From the NCBI RefSeq assembly GCF_004342175.1, contig NZ_SMAO01000008.1:1-64000 (forward strand): DNA of 64,000 bases, given 5' to 3'. Both the position numbers and the translations under genes were made by a program. Every line of letters begins with the position of its first letter. Position 1 is the first letter of the stretch. The notes beneath the pieces are model-generated. The model searched no databases and was not told the DNA's origin. It saw nothing but the letters and a program-made list of their open reading frames with translations. Source of the DNA: Thiobaca trueperi. GTDB taxonomy: Bacteria; Pseudomonadota; Gammaproteobacteria; Chromatiales; Chromatiaceae. Positions 37,623-48,704 of the stretch are shown piece by piece.

Positions 37623-38443
37623 CGGGCGGCCTCCCGGATCGGCAGGTGGGCGACCGCCTGAAACAGCTCGCCTTCGACCAGCTCGGCGCCCAGTGCCTGC
37701 GCGCGTTCGAGCGCCTCGGCACTGGCGATGCGCTCGATCCAGAGACCGATGCCGTGGGACTGCGCCTGCCGGCCCCAGGCGCTCAGGGTTTCCTGACCGT
37801 GTCTCGACGCCAGCGTCGGCACCGGTATCCCAACCCAGCCCACGCCGAGTTCGCGCAGCAGGGTCCAGTCGGTGTCCTCGACATCGGGACGGGTCGCCAG
37901 CAGGCGGTAGCCGTGGCCGATAAAGCTCCGGGCCGCCGCCTGCACATGCGGATCCTGCTGGAGCGCGCGGCCATTCAGACGCAGCACGACCTGAGCAGGC
38001 GCCAGCCCCAGCCGGTGGAGCAGCTCCTGAAATACCTGACCATGCTGCTCCGGAATGGCGCTGACATGGCGCAGGTGCACATCGACGGCCAGCCAGGCGT
38101 CGGCGTCATGCCCTTCGCTCAGATGATGCAGGGCGTGAAAGGTGCGCAGAAAACGGTCGAGAAAGAGCACGTCCTCGGCATCCCAGGCATGGACATAGAG
38201 CGACTCCGGGCGCATCGGATGTCCGCGACTGGTCTCGACCCGGAGTTGTGCGCGATAGGCGACGAGTGCGCCATCGGCGGGACGCACCACCGGCACCTGA
38301 TGCGGGAAGAGGCGAAAACCCGCAATCCCGGCGGTGAGCACGCGATTGTGATAGCGAAAACCGGCCTGTTGGCTCAATCGCGCGGTCGGGTGCAATTGAT
38401 GCAGACGCTCGTTGAGATACTCGACAACGCTGGACAACGGCAT
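37619..38443 (-). CDS. Degenerate EAL-domain protein
   Basis: 274 residues with the outline of an EAL phosphodiesterase but without its active site. HQVPVVRPADGALVAYRAQL aligns to the segment that normally holds E-x-L (RAQ here); VVLRLNGRAL replaces the EITE motif; RPDVEDTDW replaces DDFG; ERIASAEALERAQALGAELV matches the AEGVE region with the glutamates lost; VEGELFQAVAHL corresponds to the QGY loop. Such proteins usually bind partners or c-di-GMP without cutting it. Leading gene of the EAL-hydrolase-metY-metX unit by two four-base overlaps, an unusual pairing of signalling and methionine synthesis. Confidence 0.72.
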   Translation of the reverse strand: MPLSSVVEYLNERLHQLHPTARLSQQAGFRYHNRVLTAGIAGFRLFPHQVPVVRPADGALVAYRAQLRVETSRGHPMRPESLYVHAWDAEDVLFLDRFLRTFHALHHLSEGHDADAWLAVDVHLRHVSAIPEQHGQVFQELLHRLGLAPAQVVLRLNGRALQQDPHVQAAARSFIGHGYRLLATRPDVEDTDWTLLRELGVGWVGIPVPTLASRHGQETLSAWGRQAQSHGIGLWIERIASAEALERAQALGAELVEGELFQAVAHLPIREAAR

Positions 38444-38872
38444 GGCGGCCTGTCTCCCTCAGAAAATGGGGCGGATCGGGATGATCCTGGGAGTGGACGA
38501 TAGCGTCTGGTCGTCGCGACAGGAAAGAATATGAACTGATTTCTTTATATTGGCAGGGAATAAATCCCGCGAGGCGGGGCAGTCCGCCTCGCGCCGCAGA
38601 GGATGGGTCAGTCTGGCGCAAAAAGCCGCGCCGGATCGTCCGCGCGCGGCGGCCAGCAGCCAGCGTTTGAGCTGGTCGCGGTCGCGGTCGCGGTCGCGGC
38701 AGGCGAGGATCCGCTCGCGGTCGGGAGATGGCGAAGGTTTGGAGTATAAAATTGAACAGACTGGCGAACCGCGACCGCCCTGGCTCATCCTCCGCCGCAC
38801 GGACCCGAAACCCTGGGCCGTCCCTGGCCCGATCCATCTCTCCCTGAATGCCCCTGACGACTGTTGATCCGG
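38444..38872. other. Non-coding gap with GGTCGC microsatellite
   Basis: 429 bp between the desulfurase stop and the EAL-like gene. Four exact GGTCGC units occur at 38674-38697. An open frame on the minus strand (38459-38800) gives an Arg/Asp repeat and no recognisable domain; codon pattern is unconvincing. The promoter of the methionine unit should lie near 38450-38560, where AT content rises. Confidence 0.5.
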
Positions 38873-40600
38873 TCAGTGACCACTGTTGGAGAGTGTGCGG
38901 TGCGCCAGTCGCCGCAGCGCCCGCACCAGGGTGTCGATCTCCTCGTGGGTGTTGTAGAAGGCCAGCGAGGGTCGCACCGTGGCCTCCAGCCCGAAGCGGC
39001 GCAGGATCGGCTGGGCGCAGTGATGCCCGGCGCGCACCGCGATGCCTTCGCGGTTGAGCGCCTCGCCGATGTCGGTCGGACGATGTCCCTCCAGCACGAA
39101 AGACAGCACACTGGTCTTGTCGGGCGCGGTGCCGATCAGACGCAGTCCGGGCACCTGTTGCAGGGTCTCGGTGGCATAGAGCAGGAGTTCATGCTCATAG
39201 CGTGCGATGCGTTCGCGTCCGATCGACTCCACATACTCCAGCGCGGTCGCCAGACCCACCGCATCGGCGATGTTGCCGGTGCCGGCCTCGAAGCGCGACG
39301 GCGGGTGCTGATACAGCGTCCGCTCGAAGGTGACGTCGGCGATCATGTTGCCGCCGCCCTGCCAGGGCGGCATCGACTCCAGCACGTCCGCCTTGCCATA
39401 GAGCACGCCGATGCCGGTCGGGCCGAACACCTTGTGACCCGAAAAGACCAGAAAGTCCGTGTCCAGCGCCTGGACATTGACCGGCAGATGCGACACCGAC
39501 TGCGCCGCATCCACCAGCACCTTCACCCCAGCGGCATGTGCCAGTTCGATGACCTCGCGCACCGGCGTGACGGTGCCGAGCGCATTGGAGACCTGACTGA
39601 TGCTCACCAGCCGGGTGCGCGGCGTCAGCAGACGCTGATAGGCGTCGAGCAGGATCTGGCCGTGATCATCGACCGGGATGACGCGCAGCTTCGCCCCCTT
39701 CTCGATCGCCAGCTGCTGCCAGGGCACGATGTTGGCGTGGTGCTCCAACTGCGAGACGATGATCTCGTCGCCCTCGCCGATGTGCTGCCGACCCCAGCTC
39801 TGGGCGACCAGATTGATCGCCTCGGTCGTCCCGCGCACGAAGACGATCTCCTCGGGCGAGGACGCGCTGATGAAGCGCGCGACCGTCGAGCGTGCCTGCT
39901 CATAGGCTTCGGTCGCCCGCGCCGCGAGGGTGTGGGCCGCGCGGTGGATGTTGGAGTTCTCGTGGGCATAGAAATGGGCCAGACGGTCGATCACCACCTG
40001 CGGTTTCTGGGTGGTTGCCGCGTTGTCGAGCCAGATCAGCGGACGCCCGTGGATGCGCTCGGCGAGGATCGGAAAGTCGCGCCGGATCGTGGCGACATCG
40101 AAGACCTCGCGTGCGGGCCGGATGGCGGCGGGCGCGGTGTGCGGGAGTTCGGTCGTCCGGGCGTCGAGGAAATAGAAGCCGCTGTCGTGCGCTGGTGACG
40201 TGTCCGCTGTGGTGGTGACGGGGCGCGAGAAGACCCCCGACAGCAGACGCTGCAAGTCCGCTTCGCCCGGTAGGCCGAAGGTATCGGGTTGGAGCCAGTC
40301 GCCCGGATTGGCGAACGGGGCCGCTGCCAGATCAGCCAGTCCGAGTCCAGCGACAGCATCCGGCGGCGTCAAATGATCGCTGTCCAGTGCCGGTGCCCCC
40401 GACCAACCGGATGACCAGCCGCCCGCACTGGCCGCTTTGGCTGATTCCAGCGCGGACGACAGGATCTCCGGCGCGACCGCCTGACGCAGACCGGCGATCA
40501 TTTCGTGCGCCAGCCGCTCCAGGGTGCCGACATCCGGGAAGCCGACCGGCCAGCCACTGCCCGCCCCAATGGTCTCACTCATAGGTGTGGGCGTATTCAT
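38873..40600 (-). CDS. Encapsulin cargo cysteine desulfurase (SufS-type, family 2A)
   Basis: 575 residues from ATG 40600 (GGAGGT 11 bases upstream); ATG 40582 is the alternative. Residues about 1-165 are a Gly/Ala/Pro-rich, poorly ordered extension characteristic of the desulfurases packaged in family 2A encapsulins, where it acts as the targeting domain. The enzyme proper begins at IRRDFPILAERIHGRPLIWL; PLP lysine in VFSGHKVFGPTGIGVLYG, catalytic cysteine in VRAGHHCAQPILRRFG near the C-terminus. It takes sulfur from cysteine as a persulfide. It overlaps the shell gene by 26 bp, so the two are made together. Confidence 0.92.
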   Translation of the reverse strand: MNTPTPMSETIGAGSGWPVGFPDVGTLERLAHEMIAGLRQAVAPEILSSALESAKAASAGGWSSGWSGAPALDSDHLTPPDAVAGLGLADLAAAPFANPGDWLQPDTFGLPGEADLQRLLSGVFSRPVTTTADTSPAHDSGFYFLDARTTELPHTAPAAIRPAREVFDVATIRRDFPILAERIHGRPLIWLDNAATTQKPQVVIDRLAHFYAHENSNIHRAAHTLAARATEAYEQARSTVARFISASSPEEIVFVRGTTEAINLVAQSWGRQHIGEGDEIIVSQLEHHANIVPWQQLAIEKGAKLRVIPVDDHGQILLDAYQRLLTPRTRLVSISQVSNALGTVTPVREVIELAHAAGVKVLVDAAQSVSHLPVNVQALDTDFLVFSGHKVFGPTGIGVLYGKADVLESMPPWQGGGNMIADVTFERTLYQHPPSRFEAGTGNIADAVGLATALEYVESIGRERIARYEHELLLYATETLQQVPGLRLIGTAPDKTSVLSFVLEGHRPTDIGEALNREGIAVRAGHHCAQPILRRFGLEATVRPSLAFYNTHEEIDTLVRALRRLAHRTLSNSGH

Positions 40601-41507
40601 GGTACTTGCCGACCTCCACATCATCGAGTACGGCCAGGGCATCTTCGGTCAGAATCGCCAGCGATGTGTATTGCGAGATCAGATAGGAGGCGATGGCGCT
40701 GCGGTTGATCCCCATGAAACGCACTGACAGCCCCGGCCCCTGCTCGCCAGCCAGGCCCGGCTGATAGAGCCCGACCACGCCCCGGCGCTGCTCGCCGACT
40801 CGCAGCAAGAGGATCTTGCTCTTGCCGTCCACCACTGGCACCTTGTCGGAAGGGATCAGCGGCAGACCGCGCCAGGTGATGAACTGGGAGCCGAAGAGAC
40901 TGATGGTTGCCGGCGGCACGCCGCGTCGGGTGCATTCGCGTCCGAAGGCGGCAATCGTCAGCGGATGGGCGAGGAAAAAGGCCGGCTCCTTCCAGACCTT
41001 GACGATGAGTTCGTCCAGATCGTCCGGCGTCGGTGCGCCGCTGCGGGTCGAAAGACGCTGGCCCGGATCGACATTGGCCAGCAGGCCATAGTCGGCATTG
41101 TTGATCAGCTCGCGTTCCTGACGCTCCTTGATGGTCTCGATGGTGAGTCGCAGTTGATCCTTGATCTGGTCGTGCGGGCTGCTGTAGAGGTCCGACACCC
41201 GGGTGTGGATGTCGAGCACCGTGCTGACCGCATTGAGGAAATATTCGCGTGGCTTGTCCTCGTAATCGACGAAGGTTTCGGGCAGGGTCGTCTCTTCGCG
41301 CCGCTGCGAGAGCGCGACCTCCACCCGTGACGGATCCTTGACCTTGTTCAAACGGTAGATACCCGCCTCGACCGGCACCCAATGCAACAGATGCAAGAGC
41401 CAGCGTGGTGTGATGGTGACGAGTTGCGGCGGGGTCTTGGTCGCGTTGGCCAGTTGGCGGGCGGCATCGTCGCTCAGTGCGTGATGCAGTTTCTGGGTCT
41501 CGGCCAT
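40575..41507 (-). CDS. Family 2A encapsulin nanocompartment shell protein (SrpI-like)
   Basis: 310 residues, normal for SrpI-type shells. HK97-fold proteins that self-assemble into icosahedral compartments; the family 2A member of Synechococcus elongatus encloses a cysteine desulfurase and responds to sulfur starvation. Diagnostic segments: LATATK-like N-arm (LANATKTPPQLVTITPRWLL), GIYRLNKVKD, PETFVDYEDKPREYFLNAV, HDQIKDQLRLTIETIKERQE, PLIPSDKVPV, and GINRSAIASYLISQYTSLAI. AGGAGA precedes ATG 41507. Lies downstream of cysK-epsC, which make cysteine, the substrate of the cargo. Confidence 0.95.
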   Translation of the reverse strand: MAETQKLHHALSDDAARQLANATKTPPQLVTITPRWLLHLLHWVPVEAGIYRLNKVKDPSRVEVALSQRREETTLPETFVDYEDKPREYFLNAVSTVLDIHTRVSDLYSSPHDQIKDQLRLTIETIKERQERELINNADYGLLANVDPGQRLSTRSGAPTPDDLDELIVKVWKEPAFFLAHPLTIAAFGRECTRRGVPPATISLFGSQFITWRGLPLIPSDKVPVVDGKSKILLLRVGEQRRGVVGLYQPGLAGEQGPGLSVRFMGINRSAIASYLISQYTSLAILTEDALAVLDDVEVGKYHEYAHTYE

Positions 41508-41546
41508 GAAGGGCTCTCCTGATGTGGGGTGTTTGGAAATTTTTTC

Positions 41547-41609
41547 GACAGGATTAACAGGATTAAAAACAGGCTCTTAAAAAATCCTATCAATCCTGTT
41601 AATCCTGTC
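41547..41609. repeat. Palindromic repeat A5 between epsC and the encapsulin gene
   Basis: GACAGGATTAACAGGAT (41547-41563) inverted at 41593-41609, with a short AAAA-rich loop. It fills the 123-bp gap and, if transcribed, would form a long hairpin between the cysteine genes and the compartment genes, allowing separate expression levels. Confidence 0.9.
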
Positions 41610-41630
41610 TAAAGCGTTCCCGGAAAATCT

Positions 41631-42613
41631 CTACAAGGATTCAAGGAAGGTTTGCGGGAAATCGTTTTCCCTGAAGGCGGACGCCTGTTGCGAGTCGGCC
41701 TGGGTGACATGGCTGCCGGGCGGCAGGCTGTGGGTCAGCCAGACATTGCCGCCGATGGTTGAACCGCGTCCGATGACGATGCGTCCGAGCACCGTGGCCC
41801 CGGCATAGATGACCACGTCATCCTCGACCACCGGATGACGCGGCAGACCCTTTTGCAGACCGCCCTGGTCATCGACCGGAAAGCGTTTGGCGCCCAGGGT
41901 CACGGCCTGATAGAGCCGGACGTTCTCGCCGATGACCGCCGTCTCGCCGATCACCACACCGGTGCCGTGGTCGATGAAGAATCCCTTGCCGATCTGCGCG
42001 CCGGGGTGGATATCGATGCCGGTCTGGCCGTGGGCGATCTCGCTGATGATCCGTGCCACCAGCGGTACGCCCATCCGATACAGCCGATGGGCGAGACGGT
42101 GATGGATGATTGCCAGTACGCCCGGATAGCAGAGCACCACCTCATCGACGCTGTGCGCGGCCGGATCGCCACGGAAGGCGGCATCAATGTCGGTATCGAG
42201 CAGGAGGCGGATGGATGGCAGATCGGCGGCGAATTCGCGCACGACACGCACCGCCCGGATCTCGATGTCGTCGCTGCCCCGTCCGGTGTGACGGCTCGCA
42301 TAGGCCAGTTCCAACCGGATCTGCTGATGCAGTGCATTGAGCGCATGGTCAAGGGTGTGACCGACGTAATAATCCTCGGTCTCCTGGCGCAGCTCGGGCG
42401 GACCGAGCCGCATCGGGAAGAGCAGCCCGCAGAGATCGTGAACCACAGTCTCCAGCGCCTCGCGCGAGGGGAACTCGCGCCCGCCCGATTCACGCTCGCG
42501 CTGGTGCGCGATGCGCCAGCGTTCGCGCGCCGCACGCAGCCCGGCGACCACTGGGGCCAGATCCCAGTGCGCCGGAGGACCGGCGTTGAGTGGCGTGACA
42601 TTGTCCGGTCGGC

Positions 42614-42617
<4 letters not shown>
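41631..42617 (-). CDS. epsC: Serine O-acetyltransferase (EpsC type)
   Basis: 328 residues, longer than CysE (about 270). Helical N-terminal domain, then left-handed beta-helix with hexapeptide repeats from [20 protein letters not shown] (about residue 199) through [20 protein letters not shown] and [19 protein letters not shown]. Acetylates serine to O-acetylserine for CysK. ATG overlaps the cysK stop (ATGA, 42614-42617). The C-terminal tail is short and lacks an obvious terminal Ile for binding into CysK (ends FLESL), so a classical cysteine synthase complex is doubtful. Confidence 0.93.
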
Positions 42618-43591
<974 letters not shown>

Positions 43592-43693
43592 CGGGAGTGC
43601 TCCTCAGGCCGGATCGGCCTGGACTGGGGTGTGACGCCGGTTGTGTGCCGGACGGCCACAGAGGTTTCACTTTAAGGTTTTCGCTGCCGGAGT

Positions 43694-43723
43694 CGAACGA
43701 AGAAGAATTCAGATCGAATGCAG
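43694..43723 (-). promoter_or_regulatory. Conserved 30-bp element upstream of cysK
   Basis: Matches 34401-34430 upstream of cbs at 23 of 30 positions. Both are in the same orientation relative to a cysteine-pathway gene. The 43592-44074 gap (483 bp) otherwise contains a small unsupported minus-strand frame (43672-43884), an AT-rich segment and the FNR-like box listed next. Confidence 0.5.
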
Positions 43724-43940
43724 CGGAATTGATAAACCCGAAGGAAGTCGTCGAACCGCAAAGGGCGCAAAGAAGTGATTGAATGTGCTGCCAACCTGCC
43801 AGATCGGCGCTTGATGCTTATGCCTTTGGGATCATCAGGCACTTCAATAAGGCCGCCCGTAGCCACCAAGCGTGTTTTATGCATAGCATATACAAGACAA
43901 ATACTGTGGTGATAAAGTCGGCAAACAACATGGCTGTACT

Positions 43941-43954
43941 CTGATTCAGATCAA
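43941..43954 (+). promoter_or_regulatory. FNR/ANR-type binding site upstream of formate dehydrogenase
   Basis: CTGATTCAGATCAA matches the palindrome TTGAT-N4-ATCAA at nine of ten positions. It lies 121 bp before the fdnG start. Oxygen-sensing FNR-family control of an anaerobic respiratory enzyme would be expected. Confidence 0.65.
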
Positions 43955-44074
43955 GCAGGCTATTTTCTCCACCTCAAGACCCTGTGTTCACCATGCTGCA
44001 TTGGCGCCACGCAGATGGCGTTAAAAACAAACCTCTTGTTCTTGATAACAAATAATTAGAGGGGGACTCATCGC

Positions 44075-47000
44075 ATGCAGATCTCGCGACGGCAGTTTTT
44101 CAAGATCTCGGCGGCAGGGCTGGGCTATTCCAGTCTGGCGGCGGTCGGCATGGCGCCGATCGCCGCCCAGGCGGAGGTGCGACAGTTCAAGCTGACGGGT
44201 GCCCGGGAAATCCGCAATATCTGTACTTACTGCTCAGTTGGCTGCGGTCTGCTGATGTACAGCCTGGGCACCGGCAGCAAGAACTCGAAAGCGGAGATCA
44301 TCCACATTGAGGGCGACCCCGACCATCCGGTCAGCCGTGGCGCGCTGTGCCCGAAGGGGTCGGGCCTGCTCGACTTCATCCACAGTCCGCACCGCCTGAA
44401 GTACCCTGAAGTGCGCGAGGCTGGCAGCAAGGAATGGACGCGGATTTCCTGGCACGAGGCCATCGAGCGCATCGCCAGACACATGAAGGCCGACCGCGAC
44501 GCCAATATCGTCGCCAGGAATGCCGACGGCGTACCGGTCAATCGCTGGCTCTCCACCGGCGTGCTGACCTGTTCGGCGGCCTCCAACGAAACCGGCATCC
44601 TGACCCAGAAGATCATCCGCGCCCTGGGCATCGTCGCCACCGACACCCAGGCCCGCATCTGCCATGCGCCGACGGTAGCGGCCCTCGGCCCCTCCTTCGG
44701 GCGCGGTGCGATGACCAACAATTGGGTAGACATCAAGAACGCCGACCTCGTGCTGGTCATGGGCGGCAATGCCGCCGAAGCCCACCCGGTCGGATTCCGC
44801 TGGGCGATCGAGGCCATGAAGCAGCGCGGCGCCAAGCTGGTCGTCGTCGATCCGCGCTTCAACCGCACGGCCTCGGTGGCCGACCTCTATGTGCCGCTGC
44901 GCGCCGGTTCCGACATCGTGTTCCTTGGCGGCGTCATCAACTGGCTGATCGCCAACGACAGGATCCAGTGGGAATACGTCAAGGCCTACACCAACGCCCG
45001 TTCCATCATCGGTGAGGGCTATGGCTTCGAAGACGGCGTCTTCTCCGGCTTCGACAAGGAACAGGGCCGCTACGACCGCAGCAGTTGGAACTACGAACTG
45101 GACGAGCAGGGCAAAATCAAGACCGACCCGACACTGCAACATCCCCGCTGCGTCTGGAACCTGCTGAAGGCCCACTACGCCCGCTATACGCCGGAGGTCG
45201 TCAATGACCTGACCGGGACGCCCACGGAAGATTTCCTGACGGTCTGCGAACTGCTCGGCGAGACCTCGGCGCCCAATAAGGTGGCGACCGTCCTCTATGC
45301 ACTGGGCTGGACCGAGCACACGGTGGGCACCCAGAACATCCGCAGCATGGCCATCATCCAGCTCCTGCTCGGCAATATCGGCATGGCCGGCGGCGGCATC
45401 AACGCCCTGCGCGGTCACGCCAACGTCCAGGGCATCACCGACATTGGCCTGCTCTCGACCAACCTGCCAGGCTACATGTCGCTGCCCAACGAGAAGAACC
45501 ACCCGACCTTCGCCGACTACATCGCGAAGGTGACGCCTGCACCGCTGCGTGACGGTCAGCTCAACTACTGGTCGAACACCTCCAGGTTTTTCGTCAGCCA
45601 GATGAAATGGTTCTGGGGCGACAAGGCGACCCGGGACAACGACTGGGGTTACGACTGGCTGCCCAAGTGGGACAAACTCTACGACACGCTGCACCTGACC
45701 GAGCTGATGCAGCAGGGCAAGGTGAACGGCCTGATCGTCCAGGGCTTCAATCCCATGGGCTCGTTCCCGGACGCCAACCGGGTGGTCGAGGCGTTCTCCA
45801 AGCTGAGGTACATGGTCGTCATCGACCCCCTTGCCACCGAGACGGCGAGCTTCTGGCAGAACCACGGCGAATCGAACAACGTCGATTCGTCCAAGATCAT
45901 GACCGAGGTCTTCCGCCTGCCCTCGACCTGCTTTGCCGAGGAGGAGGGCTCGACAGTCAACTCCGGACGCTGGATGCAATGGCACTACAAGGGCGCGGAA
46001 CCGCCGGCTGAGGCCAAGGCCGATCCGGAAATCCTCGCCGAACTGTTCATGGCCCTGCGCGACCTGTACCAGCAGGAGGGTGGCAGCGTTCCCGAGCCCA
46101 TCCTGAACCTGTCCTGGCCGTACAACGATCCCCTGTCGCCGAGCCCGGTCGAACTGACCCGGGAAATGAACGGTCGTGCGCTGGCCGACGTACCTGACCC
46201 CAAGGATCCGACCAAGTTGCTGGTCAAAAAAGGCGAGCAGGTGCCTAATTTCACGGTGCTGCGCGACGATGGCAGCACCCTGTGCGCGGTCTGGATCTAC
46301 GCCGGTAGCTGGACCGAGGCCGGGAACATGATGGCGCGGCGCGACAATACCGATACCGGCCTTGGCAACACGCCGAACTGGGCCTTCGCCTGGCCGGCCA
46401 ACCGCCGCGTTCTCTATAACCGCGCCTCCTGCGATCCGGACGGCAAACCCTGGGACCCGAAACGCAGGATCATTGCCTGGAACGGCGAACGCTGGGGCGG
46501 CGGTGACGTGCCCGACTTCAAGGCCGATGCCGCGCCGGGCAGCGGCATGGATCCGTTCATCATGACCGCCGAAGGTCAGGCCCGTCTGTTCGCCGTCGAT
46601 AAGCTGGCCGATGGCCCCTTGCCGGAACACTATGAGCCGATGGAGTCGCCGCTCGTCACCAACCCGCTGCACCCGAACCAGATCACCAGCCCGGCGGTGC
46701 GCATCTTCCCCGGTGATCGGGAGCGTCTCGGGAGTCGCGACAACTTCCCCTATGTTGGCACGACCTACCGGCTGACCGAGCACTTCCAGTTCTGGACCAA
46801 GCAGGTGCGCCTGAACGCCATCGCCCAACCCGAGCAGTTCGTCGAGATCAGCGAGGCGCTGGCCAGGGAGAAAGGCATCGCGCAGGGCGACATGGTCAAG
46901 GTCAGCTCGAATCGCGGTTTCATCAGGGCCAAAGCGGTGGTGACCAAGCGTCTCAAGACATTGACGGTCAATCAGCAGACGGTGCACCAGATCGGCATCC

Positions 47001-47152
47001 CCCTGCACTGGGGCTGGGAAACCCTGGCCAAGAAGGGCTACCTGACCAATGTCCTGACGCCAGCCGTGGGTGACTGCAACACGCAGTGCCCGGAATACAA
47101 GGCATTCCTCGTCAACCTCGAAAAGATCCCGACGATCGCGGCAGGGGCGTGA
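44075..47152 (+). CDS. fdnG: Respiratory formate dehydrogenase, catalytic (alpha) subunit
   Basis: 1025 residues. Tat signal SRRQFFKISAAG exports the folded enzyme to the periplasm. A 4Fe-4S cluster is held by CTYCSVGCG and ALCPKGSG. The Mo-bis-MGD ligand is cysteine: ARICHAPTVAALGPSFGRGA occupies the place where E. coli FdnG has selenocysteine, and the codon at that point is TGC, not TGA. NWVDIKNADLVLVMGGNAAE and HPVGFRW are strongly conserved. Oxidises formate to CO2. AGGGGG precedes ATG 44075. First gene of a five-gene set with beta, gamma, fdhD and fdhE. Confidence 0.96.
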   Translation: MQISRRQFFKISAAGLGYSSLAAVGMAPIAAQAEVRQFKLTGAREIRNICTYCSVGCGLLMYSLGTGSKNSKAEIIHIEGDPDHPVSRGALCPKGSGLLDFIHSPHRLKYPEVREAGSKEWTRISWHEAIERIARHMKADRDANIVARNADGVPVNRWLSTGVLTCSAASNETGILTQKIIRALGIVATDTQARICHAPTVAALGPSFGRGAMTNNWVDIKNADLVLVMGGNAAEAHPVGFRWAIEAMKQRGAKLVVVDPRFNRTASVADLYVPLRAGSDIVFLGGVINWLIANDRIQWEYVKAYTNARSIIGEGYGFEDGVFSGFDKEQGRYDRSSWNYELDEQGKIKTDPTLQHPRCVWNLLKAHYARYTPEVVNDLTGTPTEDFLTVCELLGETSAPNKVATVLYALGWTEHTVGTQNIRSMAIIQLLLGNIGMAGGGINALRGHANVQGITDIGLLSTNLPGYMSLPNEKNHPTFADYIAKVTPAPLRDGQLNYWSNTSRFFVSQMKWFWGDKATRDNDWGYDWLPKWDKLYDTLHLTELMQQGKVNGLIVQGFNPMGSFPDANRVVEAFSKLRYMVVIDPLATETASFWQNHGESNNVDSSKIMTEVFRLPSTCFAEEEGSTVNSGRWMQWHYKGAEPPAEAKADPEILAELFMALRDLYQQEGGSVPEPILNLSWPYNDPLSPSPVELTREMNGRALADVPDPKDPTKLLVKKGEQVPNFTVLRDDGSTLCAVWIYAGSWTEAGNMMARRDNTDTGLGNTPNWAFAWPANRRVLYNRASCDPDGKPWDPKRRIIAWNGERWGGGDVPDFKADAAPGSGMDPFIMTAEGQARLFAVDKLADGPLPEHYEPMESPLVTNPLHPNQITSPAVRIFPGDRERLGSRDNFPYVGTTYRLTEHFQFWTKQVRLNAIAQPEQFVEISEALAREKGIAQGDMVKVSSNRGFIRAKAVVTKRLKTLTVNQQTVHQIGIPLHWGWETLAKKGYLTNVLTPAVGDCNTQCPEYKAFLVNLEKIPTIAAGA

Positions 47153-47155
47153 ACC

Positions 47156-48031
47156 ATGGCATTGCAATCTCTCGATATCGAGCGCCGTTCCGCCACCACC
47201 ACGCCTGTTCCCGGCGTGCGGACCCCGCTGGAAGTGGCCAAACTGATCGACGTCACCACCTGTATCGGCTGCAAGGCCTGCCAGGTCTCCTGTTCCGAGT
47301 GGAACGACATCCGTGCTCCGGTGGGCAGCAACATCGGCGTCTATGACAACCCGATCGACCTCTCGCCGCAGGCCTGGACGGTGATGCGTTACGCCGAGGT
47401 AGAGGAGGGGGGCCGGTTGCAATGGCTGATCCGCAAGGATGGCTGCATGCATTGCGCGGATCCCGGCTGCGTCCTGTCCTGCCCGGCGCCTGATGCCATC
47501 GTTCAGTTCAAGAACGGGATCGTGGACTTTCATCAGGAGCACTGCACCGGTTGCGGCTATTGCCTCACCGGCTGTCCCTTCAACATTCCCCGCCTGTCCG
47601 AGGAAGATGGCAAGGTCTACAAGTGCTCGCTGTGCTCGGATCGCGTGGCCGTGGGCCAGGAACCCTCCTGCGTCAAGACCTGTCCCACGGGCGCCCTCCG
47701 GTTCGGCAGCAAGGAGGACATGCAGGTCATCGCCGCCGAGCGGATTGCCAACCTGCAACAGCGGGGTTTCGCCAACGCCGGACTCTACGATCCCCCAGGC
47801 GTCGGCGGTACCCATGTGATGTATGTGCTGCACCATGCCGACCGGCCGGAACTCTACGGGCTGCCGCAGGATCCGGCCATCAGTCCGCTGGTCGAGCTGT
47901 GGAAGGGACTGGCCAAGCCCCTGGCGATCGCGACCATGGCCCTGGTCGGTTTCGCCAGCCTTTTCCACTATGTCACCAAGGGACCAAACGCGGTCTCCAA
48001 AGAGATCGAGAAAGAGGAGGAAGCGGCATGA
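47156..48031 (+). CDS. fdnH: Formate dehydrogenase iron-sulfur (beta) subunit
   Basis: 291 residues. Four ferredoxin-type cluster motifs carry electrons from the alpha subunit to cytochrome b: [37 protein letters not shown] and CSLCSDRV with CVKTCPTG. A single C-terminal membrane helix ([19 protein letters not shown], about 262-280) anchors it as in FdnH. Start is three bases after the alpha-subunit stop, stop overlaps the gamma-subunit ATG. Confidence 0.95.
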   Translation: MALQSLDIERRSATTTPVPGVRTPLEVAKLIDVTTCIGCKACQVSCSEWNDIRAPVGSNIGVYDNPIDLSPQAWTVMRYAEVEEGGRLQWLIRKDGCMHCADPGCVLSCPAPDAIVQFKNGIVDFHQEHCTGCGYCLTGCPFNIPRLSEEDGKVYKCSLCSDRVAVGQEPSCVKTCPTGALRFGSKEDMQVIAAERIANLQQRGFANAGLYDPPGVGGTHVMYVLHHADRPELYGLPQDPAISPLVELWKGLAKPLAIATMALVGFASLFHYVTKGPNAVSKEIEKEEEAA

Positions 48032-48648
48032 GACGCAACCCGAGAGACCTGACCCGCTACACCCCCGGCCAGCGCGCCACGCATTGGGTCGTTGGGATCA
48101 GCTTCATTTTGCTCGGGATGTCCGGGCTGGCGTTCTTCCATCCGGCCTTCTACCCCTTCACGATGCTCTTCGGAGGCGGCACCTGGGCGCGCATCCTCCA
48201 TCCCATCTTCGGGGTGCTGATGGGTTTGGCCTTCATCCTCATGGTCATCCGCTTCACGAAACACAACCTGATGAGCCGGGTCGATTGGCAATGGATCGGG
48301 CGCATCGGCGAGATGGTGAACGGCAATGACGAAGGCATGCCGGAACAGGGTAAATACAACGGCGGACAGAAGCTGCTGTTCTGGCTGCTGCTGCTGGGCA
48401 TGCTGCTGCTGATCCCCTCCGGGATCGTCCTCTGGCGGGCCTATTTCGACTTCCCGGTCGAGTGGGTCCGCTGGGCCGCCGTGGTGCATTCGGCCACCGC
48501 CGTGGTCATGATCTGTCTGATCTTCGTTCATGTCTACGCCGCCATCTGGGTCACGGGCACCATCCGCGCCATGTGGTACGGCACCGTCACCCGCGCCTGG
48601 GCCAAGCAGCATCATCGCGACTGGTATCGCCAGGTCACCCGCGATTAA
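48028..48648 (+). CDS. fdnI: Formate dehydrogenase cytochrome b (gamma) subunit
   Basis: 206 residues from ATG 48028 (overlapping ATGA). Four membrane helices with haem-ligating histidines in [28 protein letters not shown] and [20 protein letters not shown]. Passes electrons to the quinone pool. [14 protein letters not shown] is a family hallmark. The TAA stop shares a base with a possible fdhD ATG. Confidence 0.95.
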   Translation: MRRNPRDLTRYTPGQRATHWVVGISFILLGMSGLAFFHPAFYPFTMLFGGGTWARILHPIFGVLMGLAFILMVIRFTKHNLMSRVDWQWIGRIGEMVNGNDEGMPEQGKYNGGQKLLFWLLLLGMLLLIPSGIVLWRAYFDFPVEWVRWAAVVHSATAVVMICLIFVHVYAAIWVTGTIRAMWYGTVTRAWAKQHHRDWYRQVTRD

Positions 48649-48704
48649 TGGAACCGGCATCGGCGCCGCTGGCGCCGATGCCGACAACTGACCGGAGACA
48701 CTCC

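Noticed and set aside
38459-38867. Overlapping open frames on both strands in the gap before the desulfurase
   Set aside because: Products are Arg/Ser- or Arg/Asp-repeat sequences created by the GGTCGC microsatellite; no domain, no good ribosome site.
43672-43884. 70-codon minus-strand frame starting MHKTRLVATGG
   Set aside because: The first 30 residues look protein-like, but no family is recognised and the second half overlaps the element shared with cbs; not enough support for a gene.
44650-44690. Possible selenocysteine codon in formate dehydrogenase
   Set aside because: The codon at the Mo-ligand position is TGC (cysteine), and no SECIS-like structure is needed.
44234-47968. 1244-codon open frame on the minus strand
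   Set aside because: Antisense to fdnG and fdnH; no domain is recognisable and the sense genes are certain.
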